A stretch of 64,000 nt of DNA from Nocardia paucivorans NBRC 100373 (GCF_000308675.1 NZ_BAGE01000006.1:1-64000), one strand, 5' to 3'; counted from the stretch's first letter, positions 34,549 to 45,837 are shown. The notes: a model not told the origin generated them from the letters alone. A program made the numbers and translations.

Positions 34549-34968
34549 ATGGTTGCGGTAGAGATACTGGCGTGGGGTCTGGTCGCGGGACTGGTCCATA
34601 CGGTCGCGATGGTGATTTTGTACGGAAATCCCTGGGTGGCCCGGATTCACGCCGCGCACAACAAGGTAGGCGCGGCCGGGGCACAGGGTCGGGCCGCGCC
34701 CGCTTCGTTGTCCGTGCAGTTCCTGGGCACCCAGGTCGAGGTCTATCTCCTCACGATCGGATATGCCTGGCTGCATCCCCTGCTGCCGTTGCCCGGTCTG
34801 GTCGGAGCACTGGCCCTGGGCGTATTCATGGCGGCATTGCGGGTTTTCGCGCCGGTCTGGGCGCTGTGGCGGCAGGGAACGTATTCCGGCGGCTACCTTT
34901 TCGTGGAGGTCCTGGCCGGTGTACTGGGCAGTGTCGTCGTCATGCTGACGCTGTATCTCCTTTTCTGA
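34549..34968 (+). CDS. Four-helix membrane protein of unknown function
   Basis: This 139-residue protein has hydrophobic segments near residues 5-25, 58-78, 83-103 and 115-138, with a positively charged first loop (ARIHAAHNKVGAAGAQGRAA). I do not recognise its family. The ATG is preceded by GAGG seven bases upstream, and earlier starts run into low-quality text. It is convergent with the DoxX-like gene, 50 bases apart. Confidence 0.7.
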   Translation: MVAVEILAWGLVAGLVHTVAMVILYGNPWVARIHAAHNKVGAAGAQGRAAPASLSVQFLGTQVEVYLLTIGYAWLHPLLPLPGLVGALALGVFMAALRVFAPVWALWRQGTYSGGYLFVEVLAGVLGSVVVMLTLYLLF

Positions 34969-35018
34969 TCGGCGAATGTGGCATATGGGTTCGGTGCTCG
35001 ACGGCCCCGACCCGAATA

Positions 35019-35387
35019 TCAGCGGGCGACCACGAGGAAGTAGGTGACCGCGCCCGCGGCCAGGAACAGGAACAGCACCGGGAATCCGATGTTGTGGAAT
35101 ACCCGGGCGCGAATATGGGCCATGACCGCCCCTGTATAGAACAACAGCAGGCCCACGGCCGCGGCCACCCCGATCGGGTCCATTCCGGCGAATCCCGCCA
35201 GCAGGCCGACGGCGCCGGCGCCTTTGAGCAATGCGAGATAGGGTATTGCGGTCGATGGCAGGCCGACCTCGGCGGAGTTCGCCAGGACGAAATCGACTCG
35301 TAGCAGATCGGCCGCGACGATGAAGACATTGGCGGCGATACATACCGCCGTCACGACGGCCGCTGTGACCGGTAGTACTGCGCTCAT
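35019..35387 (-). CDS. DoxX-like membrane protein
   Basis: This 122-residue protein has four hydrophobic segments and the DoxX-family pattern (IPYLALLKGAGAVGLLAGFA followed by FYTGAVMAHIRAR). The ATG at 35387 has a strong GGAGGTGCG ribosome site. It is divergent from a SigJ-type ECF sigma factor gene. DoxX-like and small oxidoreductase genes commonly neighbour ECF41/SigJ sigma genes and are often their targets (known association), so it may be controlled by that sigma factor. Confidence 0.8.
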   Translation of the reverse strand: MSAVLPVTAAVVTAVCIAANVFIVAADLLRVDFVLANSAEVGLPSTAIPYLALLKGAGAVGLLAGFAGMDPIGVAAAVGLLLFYTGAVMAHIRARVFHNIGFPVLFLFLAAGAVTYFLVVAR

Positions 35388-35563
35388 ATGTCGCACCTCC
35401 CCGGAACGTGCGGTGATATCGGTAGGGCCGGCCCATTTACCCATTCGGCGCGAGGCCGGAGGATTTGTATGCTCATTTCGGATGCCCTTTTCGTGTGTGG
35501 GTCCGTGTTGTGTGGTTTCTCGATCGTCTTGACGTTCCGCACACCCGGAAGGTGACCACCGAT

Positions 35564-36412
35564 ATGGATTTGGTCGAAGATTTCGAGGCTGCCCGGCCGC
35601 GGCTGCTCTCGCTGGCCCACCGCATCCTGGGTTCCGTCCACGATGCCGAGGATGCCGTCCAGACGGCCTGGTTGCGCACCCGGACCGTAAATCGGGAAGC
35701 GGTCGACAATCCGGATGGATGGTTCACCACGGTGACCGCGCGGCTGTGTCTGGACCAGTTGCGCACCCGACAGCGGCGGGGTGAGCTACCGTTGCTCGCC
35801 GATGCCATCCCGGCCGAGCATCTCGCCGCCGACGAGGAGTTTCTGCGTCGCGAGGATGTCTCGCGCGCACTGCTGGTACTGCTCACCAGGCTCACCCCGG
35901 ATCAACGGGTCGCCTATGTGCTGCACGACCTGTTCGATGTGCCGTTCGAACGGGTCGCCGCCGTGCTGGACACCTCGGTGCCGAATGCCAAGAAACTGGG
36001 CAGCCGGGCCCGAATCCGGCTCCGGGATCGCGATGAGGCGGCCGATATGAGTGAACTCACCACGCACGCCGAGGTCGTGGATGCCTTTCTCGCCGCCGCT
36101 CGCGGAGGTGATATGGACCGCCTGGTGGAAGTGCTGGCCCCGGATGCGGTGCGGACGGTCGAGCCCGGGCTATTGCGCGGCACAGCGGTCGCCGAGGTGC
36201 GCGGTGCACAAGCGGTGGCCGAGGAGACCAGGTATTTCCTCGACCGGATACGCGCGAGTACCGCGTTGCTCGTGAACGGTCGTCCCGGGGCGGTGATCGC
36301 GCCGGGAGGACATCCGCTGGCCGGTATCGGTTTCGAGATCGCCGATGGGCGGATCACACGGATCACGATCACCCGACTCGAGTCGACCGACCGGCTGTCG
36401 TGTCGGCCGTGA
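35564..36412 (+). CDS. SigJ/ECF41-type extracytoplasmic-function sigma factor with SnoaL-like tail
   Basis: This 282-residue sigma factor has region 2 (residues about 5-70: AHRILGSVHDAEDAVQTAWL), region 4 (about 105-165: LTRLTPDQRVAYVLHDLF followed by the HTH), and a C-terminal SnoaL/NTF2-like domain (HAEVVDAFLAAARGGDMDRL) that regulates activity in ECF41 proteins. No anti-sigma gene is adjacent, as is usual for this group. ATG 35564 is chosen because GGAAGG lies about 11 bases upstream, and an in-frame GTG would overlap that site. Divergent DoxX gene upstream; hsaB converges downstream. Confidence 0.88.
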   Translation: MDLVEDFEAARPRLLSLAHRILGSVHDAEDAVQTAWLRTRTVNREAVDNPDGWFTTVTARLCLDQLRTRQRRGELPLLADAIPAEHLAADEEFLRREDVSRALLVLLTRLTPDQRVAYVLHDLFDVPFERVAAVLDTSVPNAKKLGSRARIRLRDRDEAADMSELTTHAEVVDAFLAAARGGDMDRLVEVLAPDAVRTVEPGLLRGTAVAEVRGAQAVAEETRYFLDRIRASTALLVNGRPGAVIAPGGHPLAGIGFEIADGRITRITITRLESTDRLSCRP

Positions 36413-36463
36413 CCGCGGCGGCCGGTGTCGGTGGCTCGGCGGACCGAGTGCGGCCGGCCGTGA

Positions 36464-37084
36464 TCAGAGCCAGGTGTCGAGGGTGGTCGTGGTGAGGAAA
36501 TGGTCCAGGTCGGCGCGCCAGGGGGCCGGGGCGGTCTTCTCCGGTTCGATGGCGGTGTACTGGCCGCGGTAGAACAGCAGCGGCCGGTCGGAGACCGTCG
36601 AATCGGACAGGGCCAGTACCCGGCCGATCACGATGTAGTGGTCACCGCCGTCGACGACCCGGTCCACCGCGCATTCGATGGCGGCCAGGGTGTCGTCCAG
36701 TAGGGGAAGACCCAGGTCCGAGGTGTGCCAGGGGGTTCCGGCGAACTTGTCGGGTTCGCGGGAACCGAACCTGGCGCAGACCTGCTGTTGTTCCTCGGCG
36801 AGCACATTGACGCAGAAGCGGCCGTTGCGTTCGATGGCGGCCCAGGAGCGGGAGCCTTTGGTGGGGCAGAAGAGGACCAGGGGCGGGTCCAGGGAGAGGG
36901 CGGCGAACGACTGGCAGGCGAAGCCGATGGGGTTGTTCTCCTCGGTGAAGGTGGTGATCACCGTGATACCGGTGCAGAACCGGCCCAGGATGTCACGGTA
37001 TCGGCGACCGTCGATGGTGGGCGGATGCGCCTGATCCGTCGGTTCGGTGGGGGCCGGGTCCGCCGGCTGTGCTGCTGCCGTCAC
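36464..37084 (-). CDS. hsaB: HsaB: flavin reductase of the steroid A-ring hydroxylase
   Basis: This 206-residue NAD(P)H:flavin oxidoreductase supplies reduced flavin to HsaA. Family blocks are RYRDILGRFCTGITVITTF, IGFACQSFAALSLDPPLVLF and NVLAEEQQQVCARFG; it ends with ITTTTLDTWL-like LTTTTLDTWL as in M. tuberculosis HsaB. The N-terminus is about 25 residues longer than that enzyme and Ala/Pro/Thr-rich. GTG 37084 is chosen because GAGGA lies about 10 bases upstream; GTG 37108 is an alternative. Last gene of the hsaA-D-C-B operon. Confidence 0.93.
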   Translation of the reverse strand: MTAAAQPADPAPTEPTDQAHPPTIDGRRYRDILGRFCTGITVITTFTEENNPIGFACQSFAALSLDPPLVLFCPTKGSRSWAAIERNGRFCVNVLAEEQQQVCARFGSREPDKFAGTPWHTSDLGLPLLDDTLAAIECAVDRVVDGGDHYIVIGRVLALSDSTVSDRPLLFYRGQYTAIEPEKTAPAPWRADLDHFLTTTTLDTWL

Positions 37085-37116
37085 GTTCGTTCCGTCCTCG
37101 GTTGTCACGGCCGTGG

Positions 37117-40074
<2,958 letters not shown>

Positions 40075-40157
40075 CTCCGGCCCTGCTCCTGCCTGGTCGA
40101 TTGGTAACCGGTTGGTCCGGTGGCCCGGTGGCCCGTTGTCGGCCGTTGCTCTGAGAT

Positions 40158-40171
40158 TAGAACAGGTTCTT
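40158..40171 (-). promoter_or_regulatory. KstR operator upstream of hsaA
   Basis: TAGAACAGGTTCTT keeps 13 of 14 positions of the KstR palindrome. It lies 84 bases upstream of hsaA in the hsaA-kshA divergent region and is probably the site for the hsa operon. A looser AAC-NN-GTG match follows near 40181. Confidence 0.85.
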
Positions 40172-40260
40172 GTTGATGTCGAGAACAGGTGTCCCCTACC
40201 CGACTTTATTGGACTTCTGCTGGATGTGGCGTGAATAGCTGGCGTCGAGGACGACAGTTT

Positions 40261-40274
40261 TGTAACGTGTTCTA
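40261..40274 (+). promoter_or_regulatory. KstR operator upstream of kshA
   Basis: TGTAACGTGTTCTA fits the KstR core T-NN-AAC-NN-GTT-NN-A. It is 24 bases upstream of the kshA ATG. Two separate sites 90 bases apart suggest separate control of the kshA and hsaA promoters. Confidence 0.85.
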
Positions 40275-40297
40275 GTAATGAAGGAGGAGGAATCGCG

Positions 40298-41512
40298 ATG
40301 GCGGTAACCCCACAGGGGAAGGTTCGGGAGCTCGATGTGGGCACCCCGCCCACCCGGTACGCACGGGGATGGCATTGCCTCGGCCTGGCCGAGTCGTTCC
40401 GTGACGGTAAACCACACTCGGTCCACGCCTTCGGCACCAAACTGGTGATCTGGGCCGACAGTGCGGGTGAACTGCACGTGCTCGACGCCTACTGCCGGCA
40501 TATGGGCGGGGACCTGAGTATGGGCGAGATCAAGGGCGACGACATCGCCTGCCCGTTCCACGACTGGCGCTGGGGCGCCAATGGAAAGTGCACCTCGATT
40601 CCGTATGCGCGCCGGGTGCCGCCGCTGGCCCGCACCCGGCGCTGGACCACCCTCGAGCGCAACGGGCAGTTCTTCGTCTGGCACGACCACGAGGGCAACG
40701 AACCGCCACCCGAGGTCACGATCCCCTATATCGAGGGCCCCTACACCGACGCGGACGGCAATCCGCGTGACGATATGGACCCCGGCTGGACCCCCTGGAC
40801 CTGGAACTCGCTGCTGATCGAGGGCGCCAACTGCCGCGAGATCATCGACAACGTGGTGGATATGGCCCACTTCTTCTATATCCACTACGCGTTCCCGACC
40901 TACTTCAAGAACGTTTTCGAAGGCCATGTCGCCACCCAGTACCTGGAGACCAAGGGACGTCCGGATGTCGGTATAGCGGCCAAGTACGGCGGTGAGACCC
41001 TACTGAAGTCGGAGGCGTCGTATTTCGGCCCGTCGTACATGATCAACCCGTTGGTCAACAGCTACGGCGGTTACGAGGTCAAGGTCAATCTGATCAACTG
41101 CCACTACCCGGTGACCCAGGACTCGTTCGTATTGCAGTGGGGTCTGACCGTCGAGAAGCCGAAGGGTATCGACGAGAAGTCCGCGCTCAAGCTCGCCGAC
41201 ACCATGACGAAGTTCTTCGGTGACGGCTTCCTACAGGACGTGGAGATCTGGAAACACAAGTCCAAGGTCGAGAACCCGCTGCTGTGCGAGGAGGACGGGC
41301 CCGTCTACCAGCTGCGTCGCTGGTACGAGCAGTTCTATGTCGACGTCGCCGATGTCACCGAGAAGATGACCCAGCGGTTCGAGTTCGAGGTCGACACCAC
41401 CAAGGCCAACGAGGCGTGGGAGGCCGAGGTCGCGGAGAACCTGCGGCGTAAGCGGGAAGCCGAGCAAGCGGCGGCCCAGGCGAACGCCGACCAGGCGGAG
41501 GCGGGTGTCTGA
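40298..41512 (+). CDS. kshA: KshA: 3-ketosteroid 9-alpha-hydroxylase oxygenase
   Basis: This 404-residue Rieske non-haem iron oxygenase hydroxylates C9 of androstadienedione; with KstD this opens ring B. The Rieske cluster ligands are Cys66/His68 and Cys85/His88 (C-x-H-x16-C-x2-H). The mononuclear iron site is in IIDNVVDMAHFFYIH, with His191 and His196. The C-terminal 30 residues are a charged, Ala/Glu-rich helix. The reductase KshB is not encoded in this window. The ATG is well placed after GAAGGAGGA. A small Cys protein follows in the same operon. Confidence 0.97.
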   Translation: MAVTPQGKVRELDVGTPPTRYARGWHCLGLAESFRDGKPHSVHAFGTKLVIWADSAGELHVLDAYCRHMGGDLSMGEIKGDDIACPFHDWRWGANGKCTSIPYARRVPPLARTRRWTTLERNGQFFVWHDHEGNEPPPEVTIPYIEGPYTDADGNPRDDMDPGWTPWTWNSLLIEGANCREIIDNVVDMAHFFYIHYAFPTYFKNVFEGHVATQYLETKGRPDVGIAAKYGGETLLKSEASYFGPSYMINPLVNSYGGYEVKVNLINCHYPVTQDSFVLQWGLTVEKPKGIDEKSALKLADTMTKFFGDGFLQDVEIWKHKSKVENPLLCEEDGPVYQLRRWYEQFYVDVADVTEKMTQRFEFEVDTTKANEAWEAEVAENLRRKREAEQAAAQANADQAEAGV

Positions 41513-41513
41513 T

Positions 41514-41843
41514 ATGCCCACCTGGGCGAAAGCACCCGACTTCGCCGATCGGCCCGAGCGGCAGGCCGAGGTGCGGGCCCAGACCGTCGTGGACCGACAG
41601 CGCTACCTGGAGGACGGGATGACGGCCCTGCGGTGCCAGGGGTGTCATGCCGAAGTTCTGGTCCGTAAGAGCAGTGCGCGCCAGACCTCGGTGCAGTGGA
41701 CCGACAGTCCGGCGGCCCACTGCCCGGTCTTCGCCGAACTCGAGTCCAAGGGTTACGGCCCCGGGCGGCCGGACACCTGCGAGCGGCTACAGAAAACCAT
41801 CCAGTGGGCCGTGGACGAAGGTGTTCTCGAAGTGCCGGAGTAG
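41514..41843 (+). CDS. Small four-cysteine protein co-transcribed with kshA
   Basis: This 109-residue soluble protein has an N-terminal charged helix and the pattern LRCQGCHAEVLVRKS (Cys-x2-Cys-His), then AAHCPVFAEL and PDTCERLQ, giving four cysteines that could bind zinc or an iron-sulfur cluster. The function is unknown. A hypothetical gene, Rv3527, follows kshA in M. tuberculosis, so the pairing seems kept. The ATG lies one base after the kshA stop (GTG 41505 is an alternative). A hairpin follows at 41854. Confidence 0.75.
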   Translation: MPTWAKAPDFADRPERQAEVRAQTVVDRQRYLEDGMTALRCQGCHAEVLVRKSSARQTSVQWTDSPAAHCPVFAELESKGYGPGRPDTCERLQKTIQWAVDEGVLEVPE

Positions 41844-41853
41844 CGGAGTGGGT

Positions 41854-41879
41854 GCGGGACAGCAGAACCGCTGTCCCGC
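41854..41879. terminator. Bidirectional hairpin terminator after kshA operon
   Basis: GCGGGACAGC at 41854-41863 pairs perfectly with GCTGTCCCGC at 41870-41879 around a 6-base loop. It sits between the end of the kshA operon and the 3' end of the convergent rsgA remnant, so it could stop both. Confidence 0.65.
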
Positions 41880-41887
41880 GCCGCGAC

Positions 41888-42475
41888 TCAGGGCCGGTTG
41901 CCCTGCTTCCGGGTCTGCTTGGTGATATTGCGCCACATGCGCCGGCGCTCGGCCTGGAGCCGCTTGTCGGTCCATGCGGCCATCCAGGCGTTCTCCTTGG
42001 AGAGCTTGCGGTAGCTGTCCACCCGACGCCGGGGGAGTTCCCCGGATTCCACCGCCGCGCGCACGGCGCACCCCGGCTCGGTTTCGTGTGCGCAATCGGT
42101 GAACCGGCACCGCAGCGCCAATTCCTCGATATCGCGGAAAGCACGGCCGATTCCCTCGGCCGCATCCCATAACCTCACGCCCCGCAAACCAGGGGTATCG
42201 ATGAGTGTGCCGCCGCCCGGTAACGGACGCAGCTCCCGATGCACCGTGGTGTGTCGGCCTTTCTTATCGGAGGAACGAACCGCGCTCGTGGTGAACACCT
42301 CCGCGCCCAGTAACGCGTTCGCCAGGGTGGACTTGCCCGCACCGGACGGGCCGAGCAGCGCGACCGTCCCGTCGAGCAGCGCATTATTCGTTACCCCCTT
42401 CAGGGCCGGCCACCGCGGTTTCGCACGCTCGGGGCCGACAACCGACGAACCGCCGCGCCCGGTTCCCCGGTCGCG
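41888..42475 (-). pseudogene. 5'-truncated ribosome-biogenesis GTPase RsgA
   Basis: The frame encodes TVALLGPSGAGKSTLANALL (G1/P-loop), FTTSAVRSSDKKGRHTTVHR (G2), LIDTPGLRGVRLWD (G3) and the C-terminal zinc-finger region CRFTDCAHETEPGCAVR. RsgA is circularly permuted: the OB-fold and the G4 (NKxD) segment should lie N-terminal to the P-loop, but the frame meets a spacer and then the MFS gene after about 30 residues of low-complexity text. No good start codon precedes the P-loop. It is therefore the C-terminal half of a second rsgA, probably inactive. Confidence 0.75.
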
Positions 42476-42501
42476 GCGGTTCGGTAACGACGGGTTCCGC
42501 C

Positions 42502-43731
42502 TCAGTCCCCGACAGTGATCGCGGTGGCCTCCTCCACGCTGTGTGGGGCGGCGCGGTGGTCGTCGATATGGGCCAGGACGGATCGGCCGAGCAGGAGGAC
42601 CACGACGCCGAGCGCGGTGCAGCCGGCGCCGACCCAGAAGGGCAGCGGAGTGTGGTGTTCACCGAGTTTGCCCGCCAGATAGGGGGCGACGGCGCCGCCG
42701 GCGAAGCGGACGAAGCTGTAGGCCGCGGAGGCCGTCGACCGCTCGACCGGCGCCGAGGTCATGACCGCTTCGGTGATGAGGGTGTTGTTCACCCCGAGGA
42801 AGAGTCCGGCGATCACCACGCCGACGACCAGGACGGGTTTGTGTTCGGCGAACATGCCCATCACCGCCAGATCGGCGGCGAAAAGCCCGACCGCGAGCGC
42901 GATCATCGGCACGGTGCCGAACCGGGTTTGCAGCCACGGCGCCAGGAACACCGATGCCAGGGCCAGTAGAAGACCCCAGCCGAAGAAGATGAAGCCGATG
43001 GCGTAGGTGCCCATATCCAGCGGGAACGGGGTGTAGGCGAGCAGGGTGAAGAAGCCGAAGTTGTACAGCAGGGCGGTAATGCTCAACACCAGCAGGCCGC
43101 GGTGGCGCAGCGCCCGGAAGGGTGCGGTGATGGAGGTCGGCGTCGCTCGGCGGGCGGTGTCCGGTAGTAGTACGACAACCGAGATGAGGGCGATCGCCAT
43201 CAGCACGGATACCCCGAAGAACGGCGCTCGCCAGCTGATCCCGCCGAGTGCGCCGCCGAGCAGCGGCCCGGTGGCGATACCGATGCCGAGCGCGGCCTCG
43301 TACAGGATGATCGCGCGGGCGACACCGCCGCTGGCCGCGCCCACAATGGTGGCCAGGGCGGTCGCGATGAACAGCGCGTTGCCGAGGCCCCAACCGGCCC
43401 GGAAACCGACGATCTGTCCGACGGTACCCGATGCCCCGGCGGCGGCGGCGAAGACGATGATGAGCGCCAGACCCGCCAGCAGGGTCTTCTTGGCGCCGAA
43501 ACGGCTGGACACCACACCGGTGACCAGCATGGCGATGCCGGTGACCAGCATGTAGCTGGTGAACAGCAGGGAGACCTGGGACGGTGAGGCGTGGAGTTGC
43601 TCGCCGATCGGTTTGAGAATCGGGTCGACCAGGCCGATGCCCATGAAGGCGATAACGCTGGCGAAGGCGACGGCCCAGACTGCTTTCGGTTGTCGAGTGG
43701 AGGCGCTCGGGGCGCTGGTAAGGGTGCTCAT
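42502..43731 (-). CDS. MFS transporter (probable drug efflux)
   Basis: This 409-residue protein has twelve hydrophobic segments in two halves. The MFS loop motif between helices 2 and 3 reads GVVSSRFGAKKTLLAG, and the helix-5 segment is ALGIGIATGPLLGGALGG, the motif C typical of proton-coupled antiporters. It probably exports drugs or metabolites; the substrate is unknown. ATG 43731 is preferred because it gives the normal short N-terminus before helix 1. An AT-rich promoter-like region lies about 100 bases upstream. No regulator gene is adjacent. Confidence 0.9.
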   Translation of the reverse strand: MSTLTSAPSASTRQPKAVWAVAFASVIAFMGIGLVDPILKPIGEQLHASPSQVSLLFTSYMLVTGIAMLVTGVVSSRFGAKKTLLAGLALIIVFAAAAGASGTVGQIVGFRAGWGLGNALFIATALATIVGAASGGVARAIILYEAALGIGIATGPLLGGALGGISWRAPFFGVSVLMAIALISVVVLLPDTARRATPTSITAPFRALRHRGLLVLSITALLYNFGFFTLLAYTPFPLDMGTYAIGFIFFGWGLLLALASVFLAPWLQTRFGTVPMIALAVGLFAADLAVMGMFAEHKPVLVVGVVIAGLFLGVNNTLITEAVMTSAPVERSTASAAYSFVRFAGGAVAPYLAGKLGEHHTPLPFWVGAGCTALGVVVLLLGRSVLAHIDDHRAAPHSVEEATAITVGD

Positions 43732-43824
43732 CGGTATTCCGGTTTCGGATCGAGTGATTGAGCCGACCGAGATGCAGAGCGAGACGACGGTGGCTGGGTC
43801 TGCACCGGTTACCGGCGTGGACTG

Positions 43825-43858
43825 CACCCATATTATTACATAGGTTAACTAACTAAAA
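43825..43858 (-). promoter_or_regulatory. AT-rich promoter/operator region of the MFS gene
   Basis: This is one of the few AT-rich stretches in the window. On the minus strand it reads AGTTAGTTAACCTATGTAAT followed by AATATG, with GTTAAC (43844-43849) as a palindrome and TAATAT-like -10 text. It would give a 5' leader of about 95 bases before the MFS ATG. A regulator site is plausible but unproven. Confidence 0.4.
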
Positions 43859-43876
43859 GGTGGGGTCGACAGACAT

Positions 43877-43914
43877 CGAGTGGCGTAGGACTCCGACGAG
43901 TCCTACGCCACTCG
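43877..43914. terminator. Perfect 17-bp hairpin
   Basis: CGAGTGGCGTAGGACTC (43877-43893) is followed by the loop CGAC and its exact complement (43898-43914). It lies between the MFS promoter and the 3' end of a decayed secreted-protein gene. It is probably the terminator of that minus-strand gene, and is longer than most intrinsic terminators of such genomes. Confidence 0.7.
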
Positions 43915-44360
43915 GCACGAGGGGGCGTCCCGGGGGCTGGCCTCCGGCGCTGCCGGTTGCGGGGGCGCCGGAGGGGACGGTCACCGTAACCGTCTCGCCC
44001 AAGACCATGCCGCCCGCGGAGTTCGGGTCCACGCAACCCCCCGTGCCGTGATCGTGGAGCCCGGCTCTAGACCTGTCAACGATGTTTCGACCGTCTGGCC
44101 GGGGTTGGCCGGCGACTCCGGCTTGGGCTCTCCGAAGAAGACATGGTCGTTGTTCGGACCGACCCCGGCCTCCGCCCAGCACTGCCCCTGATCGTTCGGG
44201 TTGTGCAGCGTCGCCGTCACCGTTCCCGGTGCGGTGCCTTCGAAGCTGACCTCAGGGGGACTCAACGGTGCATCCGCACCGCGGTCGCGGCGGTGAAGGG
44301 GCCGACGTCACTGCCGCGACGGTCGCGGCCAATAGGGAGGTTCCCTGAATCTTCTGATCA
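43915..44360 (-). pseudogene. Frameshifted small secreted protein
   Basis: Three frames carry consecutive parts of what looks like one protein: a signal-like GTSLLAATVAAVTSAP, then LSPPEVSFEGTAPGTVTATL and HNPNDQGQCWAEAGVGPNND, then GGCVDPNSAGGMVLGETVTV. The second shift falls in a run of six C (44037-44042); adding one base restores ARGGCVDPNS. The first shift is near 44275. A small beta-rich secreted protein with a disulfide pair is the likely ancestor. The exact ends are uncertain and the family is not recognised. Homopolymer sequencing error is possible. Confidence 0.5.
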
Positions 44361-44460
44361 TCACGAGCGGATTGTTTCCCACAATGGATTCGGGCACAAC
44401 GGACATCCCCCGACCGAGAAGTAACTACGTGCGCCCACGCCATGTCCGAACTCACCCAAC

Positions 44461-44524
44461 AGGTTGGTTCCGCAGGTCTTCCTCCCGATAACGGCAGCCG
44501 GTCGGGCCGGTGATGAGAGCGGCT
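44461..44524 (-). pseudogene. 3' fragment of an lppA-like gene (copy of 46051-46114)
   Basis: On the minus strand it reads AALITGPTGCRYREEDLRNQ then PVG, the C-terminal end of the lipoprotein encoded at 46042-46610. By eye 57 of 64 bases match that gene's 3' end. No upstream part of the gene is present, so this is a leftover of a duplicated or recombined copy on the far side of the DUF4241 gene. Confidence 0.8.
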
Positions 44525-44571
44525 CCGACGGCCTCGAGCAGCAGGACGGCCTCGAGGCCGATCACCCCGGC

Positions 44572-45837
44572 TCAGTCCGCCTTATCCGACAGCGTGAGCA
44601 TATCCGTGACGAAACAGACGATGGCGCCGTCACTATCGCGCCCTATCCAGGTCGGGTAGGTGCCATCCCCGAAATAGCAGCCATAGGGCACCAGATCGAG
44701 ATGGTCGTCGCCGAGTCGGAGCGTACTGCCGCACGCGGCCGAGACCGTCTCCAGCCACTCCTCGAAATCGTCATCCATCAACTCGGTCATCTCGGGGAGG
44801 GCCTCCACGGACGTGAAACATCCCTGTCCGCCGTCGACACCGAACCCGAAGAACTCCCCGTCGCCGAGTGTTCGCGGATCTTCGCCGTCCCGCAGTGCCG
44901 GTTCCCAGGAGACCGCGGGCGTGTACGACACTCGCAGGAGGAACGCGGCGGAGCCGTCGATCCGCAGCCCGTCCACCGGCAGCCCGTATCGATCGGCGAG
45001 TTCCTGGCGTTTTCTCATCCGCTCGGATTCGGTCAGGGTGGCGTCGACCAACACGACCTCGTACACCTGGTAGTGACCCGGTGGTACCGGCTCGGTGAAC
45101 GGCTTCATCTCCGTGGCCGGCCACCAGCCGGGGTCGCAGGCCACCACTCGGCCAGAGGGTAGACACACGGAGCCGAGGTGGTGGTGTTTCGTGACCATGT
45201 GTCGTCCGTGATAGTCCCGTACGAGCGAGCCTTCTTGCATCAGATCGTGGAGATAAGGCGCACCACGCGGTGTCGGCGGATGCCACGGCCTGTGCGTGGG
45301 CGAGGCCGTATCGGAGGCATCGACATCCGTCGTGATGGATATCGGGTCGCCGTCGTGTTCGGGAATCGCCCATGCCCACTCGCCGAATACGGGGGCGGCA
45401 CGCCAGTGCCCATCGGGGTCCTCCTGGTAGCTGCTATGACCGCTACCTCCGCCTATAGTGTCGTATTCTTTGCGCACCCAGCTATCGATCCCGCGTCGCA
45501 GACCGTCTCTGCGGACGCCCTTCTCTCCTTCTCGCCGACCGTCCGGGTAGTGCCACCGATCCTCTTGTACGGGGAAGAGTTGATCGTCGCGTAGCCTTCG
45601 GAAGTCGGTGTGAGTCGCGCGCCGCAATGCGTCGTCCAGTGTCCACACTCCGAGGTAATGCTGCGACCAGGCGACATCGATGATCACCCGGGGTGTGTCA
45701 TCCGCCAGCAGAACCACCGAATACTGTTCGCCCGCCTCGTCTCTGGCTCGGGCGTCATCGGGATGCAGCCGGCCCACCCAGCGCTGCGCACTCTGATCCC
45801 ACCCTTCGCAATACACTCCGGTCCAGCTCGTCCCCAC
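44572..45837 (-). CDS. DUF4241 protein, unknown function
   Basis: This 421-residue soluble protein carries a C-terminal DUF4241-like domain (about residues 225-415: PSGRVVACDPGWWPATEMKP, VPPGHYQVYEVVLVDATLTE, FFGFGVDGGQGCFTSVEAL and TYPTWIGRDSDGAIVCFVTD). The N-terminal half (WTGVYCEGWDQSAQRWVGRL) is not recognised. DUF4241 proteins are proposed immunity proteins in some polymorphic-toxin loci, but no toxin is adjacent. GTG 45837 follows GGAGAATCGA. It is bracketed by two copies of lppA-like sequence, suggesting insertion between or duplication around them. Confidence 0.75.
   Translation of the reverse strand: MGTSWTGVYCEGWDQSAQRWVGRLHPDDARARDEAGEQYSVVLLADDTPRVIIDVAWSQHYLGVWTLDDALRRATHTDFRRLRDDQLFPVQEDRWHYPDGRREGEKGVRRDGLRRGIDSWVRKEYDTIGGGSGHSSYQEDPDGHWRAAPVFGEWAWAIPEHDGDPISITTDVDASDTASPTHRPWHPPTPRGAPYLHDLMQEGSLVRDYHGRHMVTKHHHLGSVCLPSGRVVACDPGWWPATEMKPFTEPVPPGHYQVYEVVLVDATLTESERMRKRQELADRYGLPVDGLRIDGSAAFLLRVSYTPAVSWEPALRDGEDPRTLGDGEFFGFGVDGGQGCFTSVEALPEMTELMDDDFEEWLETVSAACGSTLRLGDDHLDLVPYGCYFGDGTYPTWIGRDSDGAIVCFVTDMLTLSDKAD

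Noticed and set aside
40175..40190. Third KstR site GAGAACAGGTGTC near hsaA
   Set aside because: The right half-site does not match the motif; only AAC-NN-GT remains.
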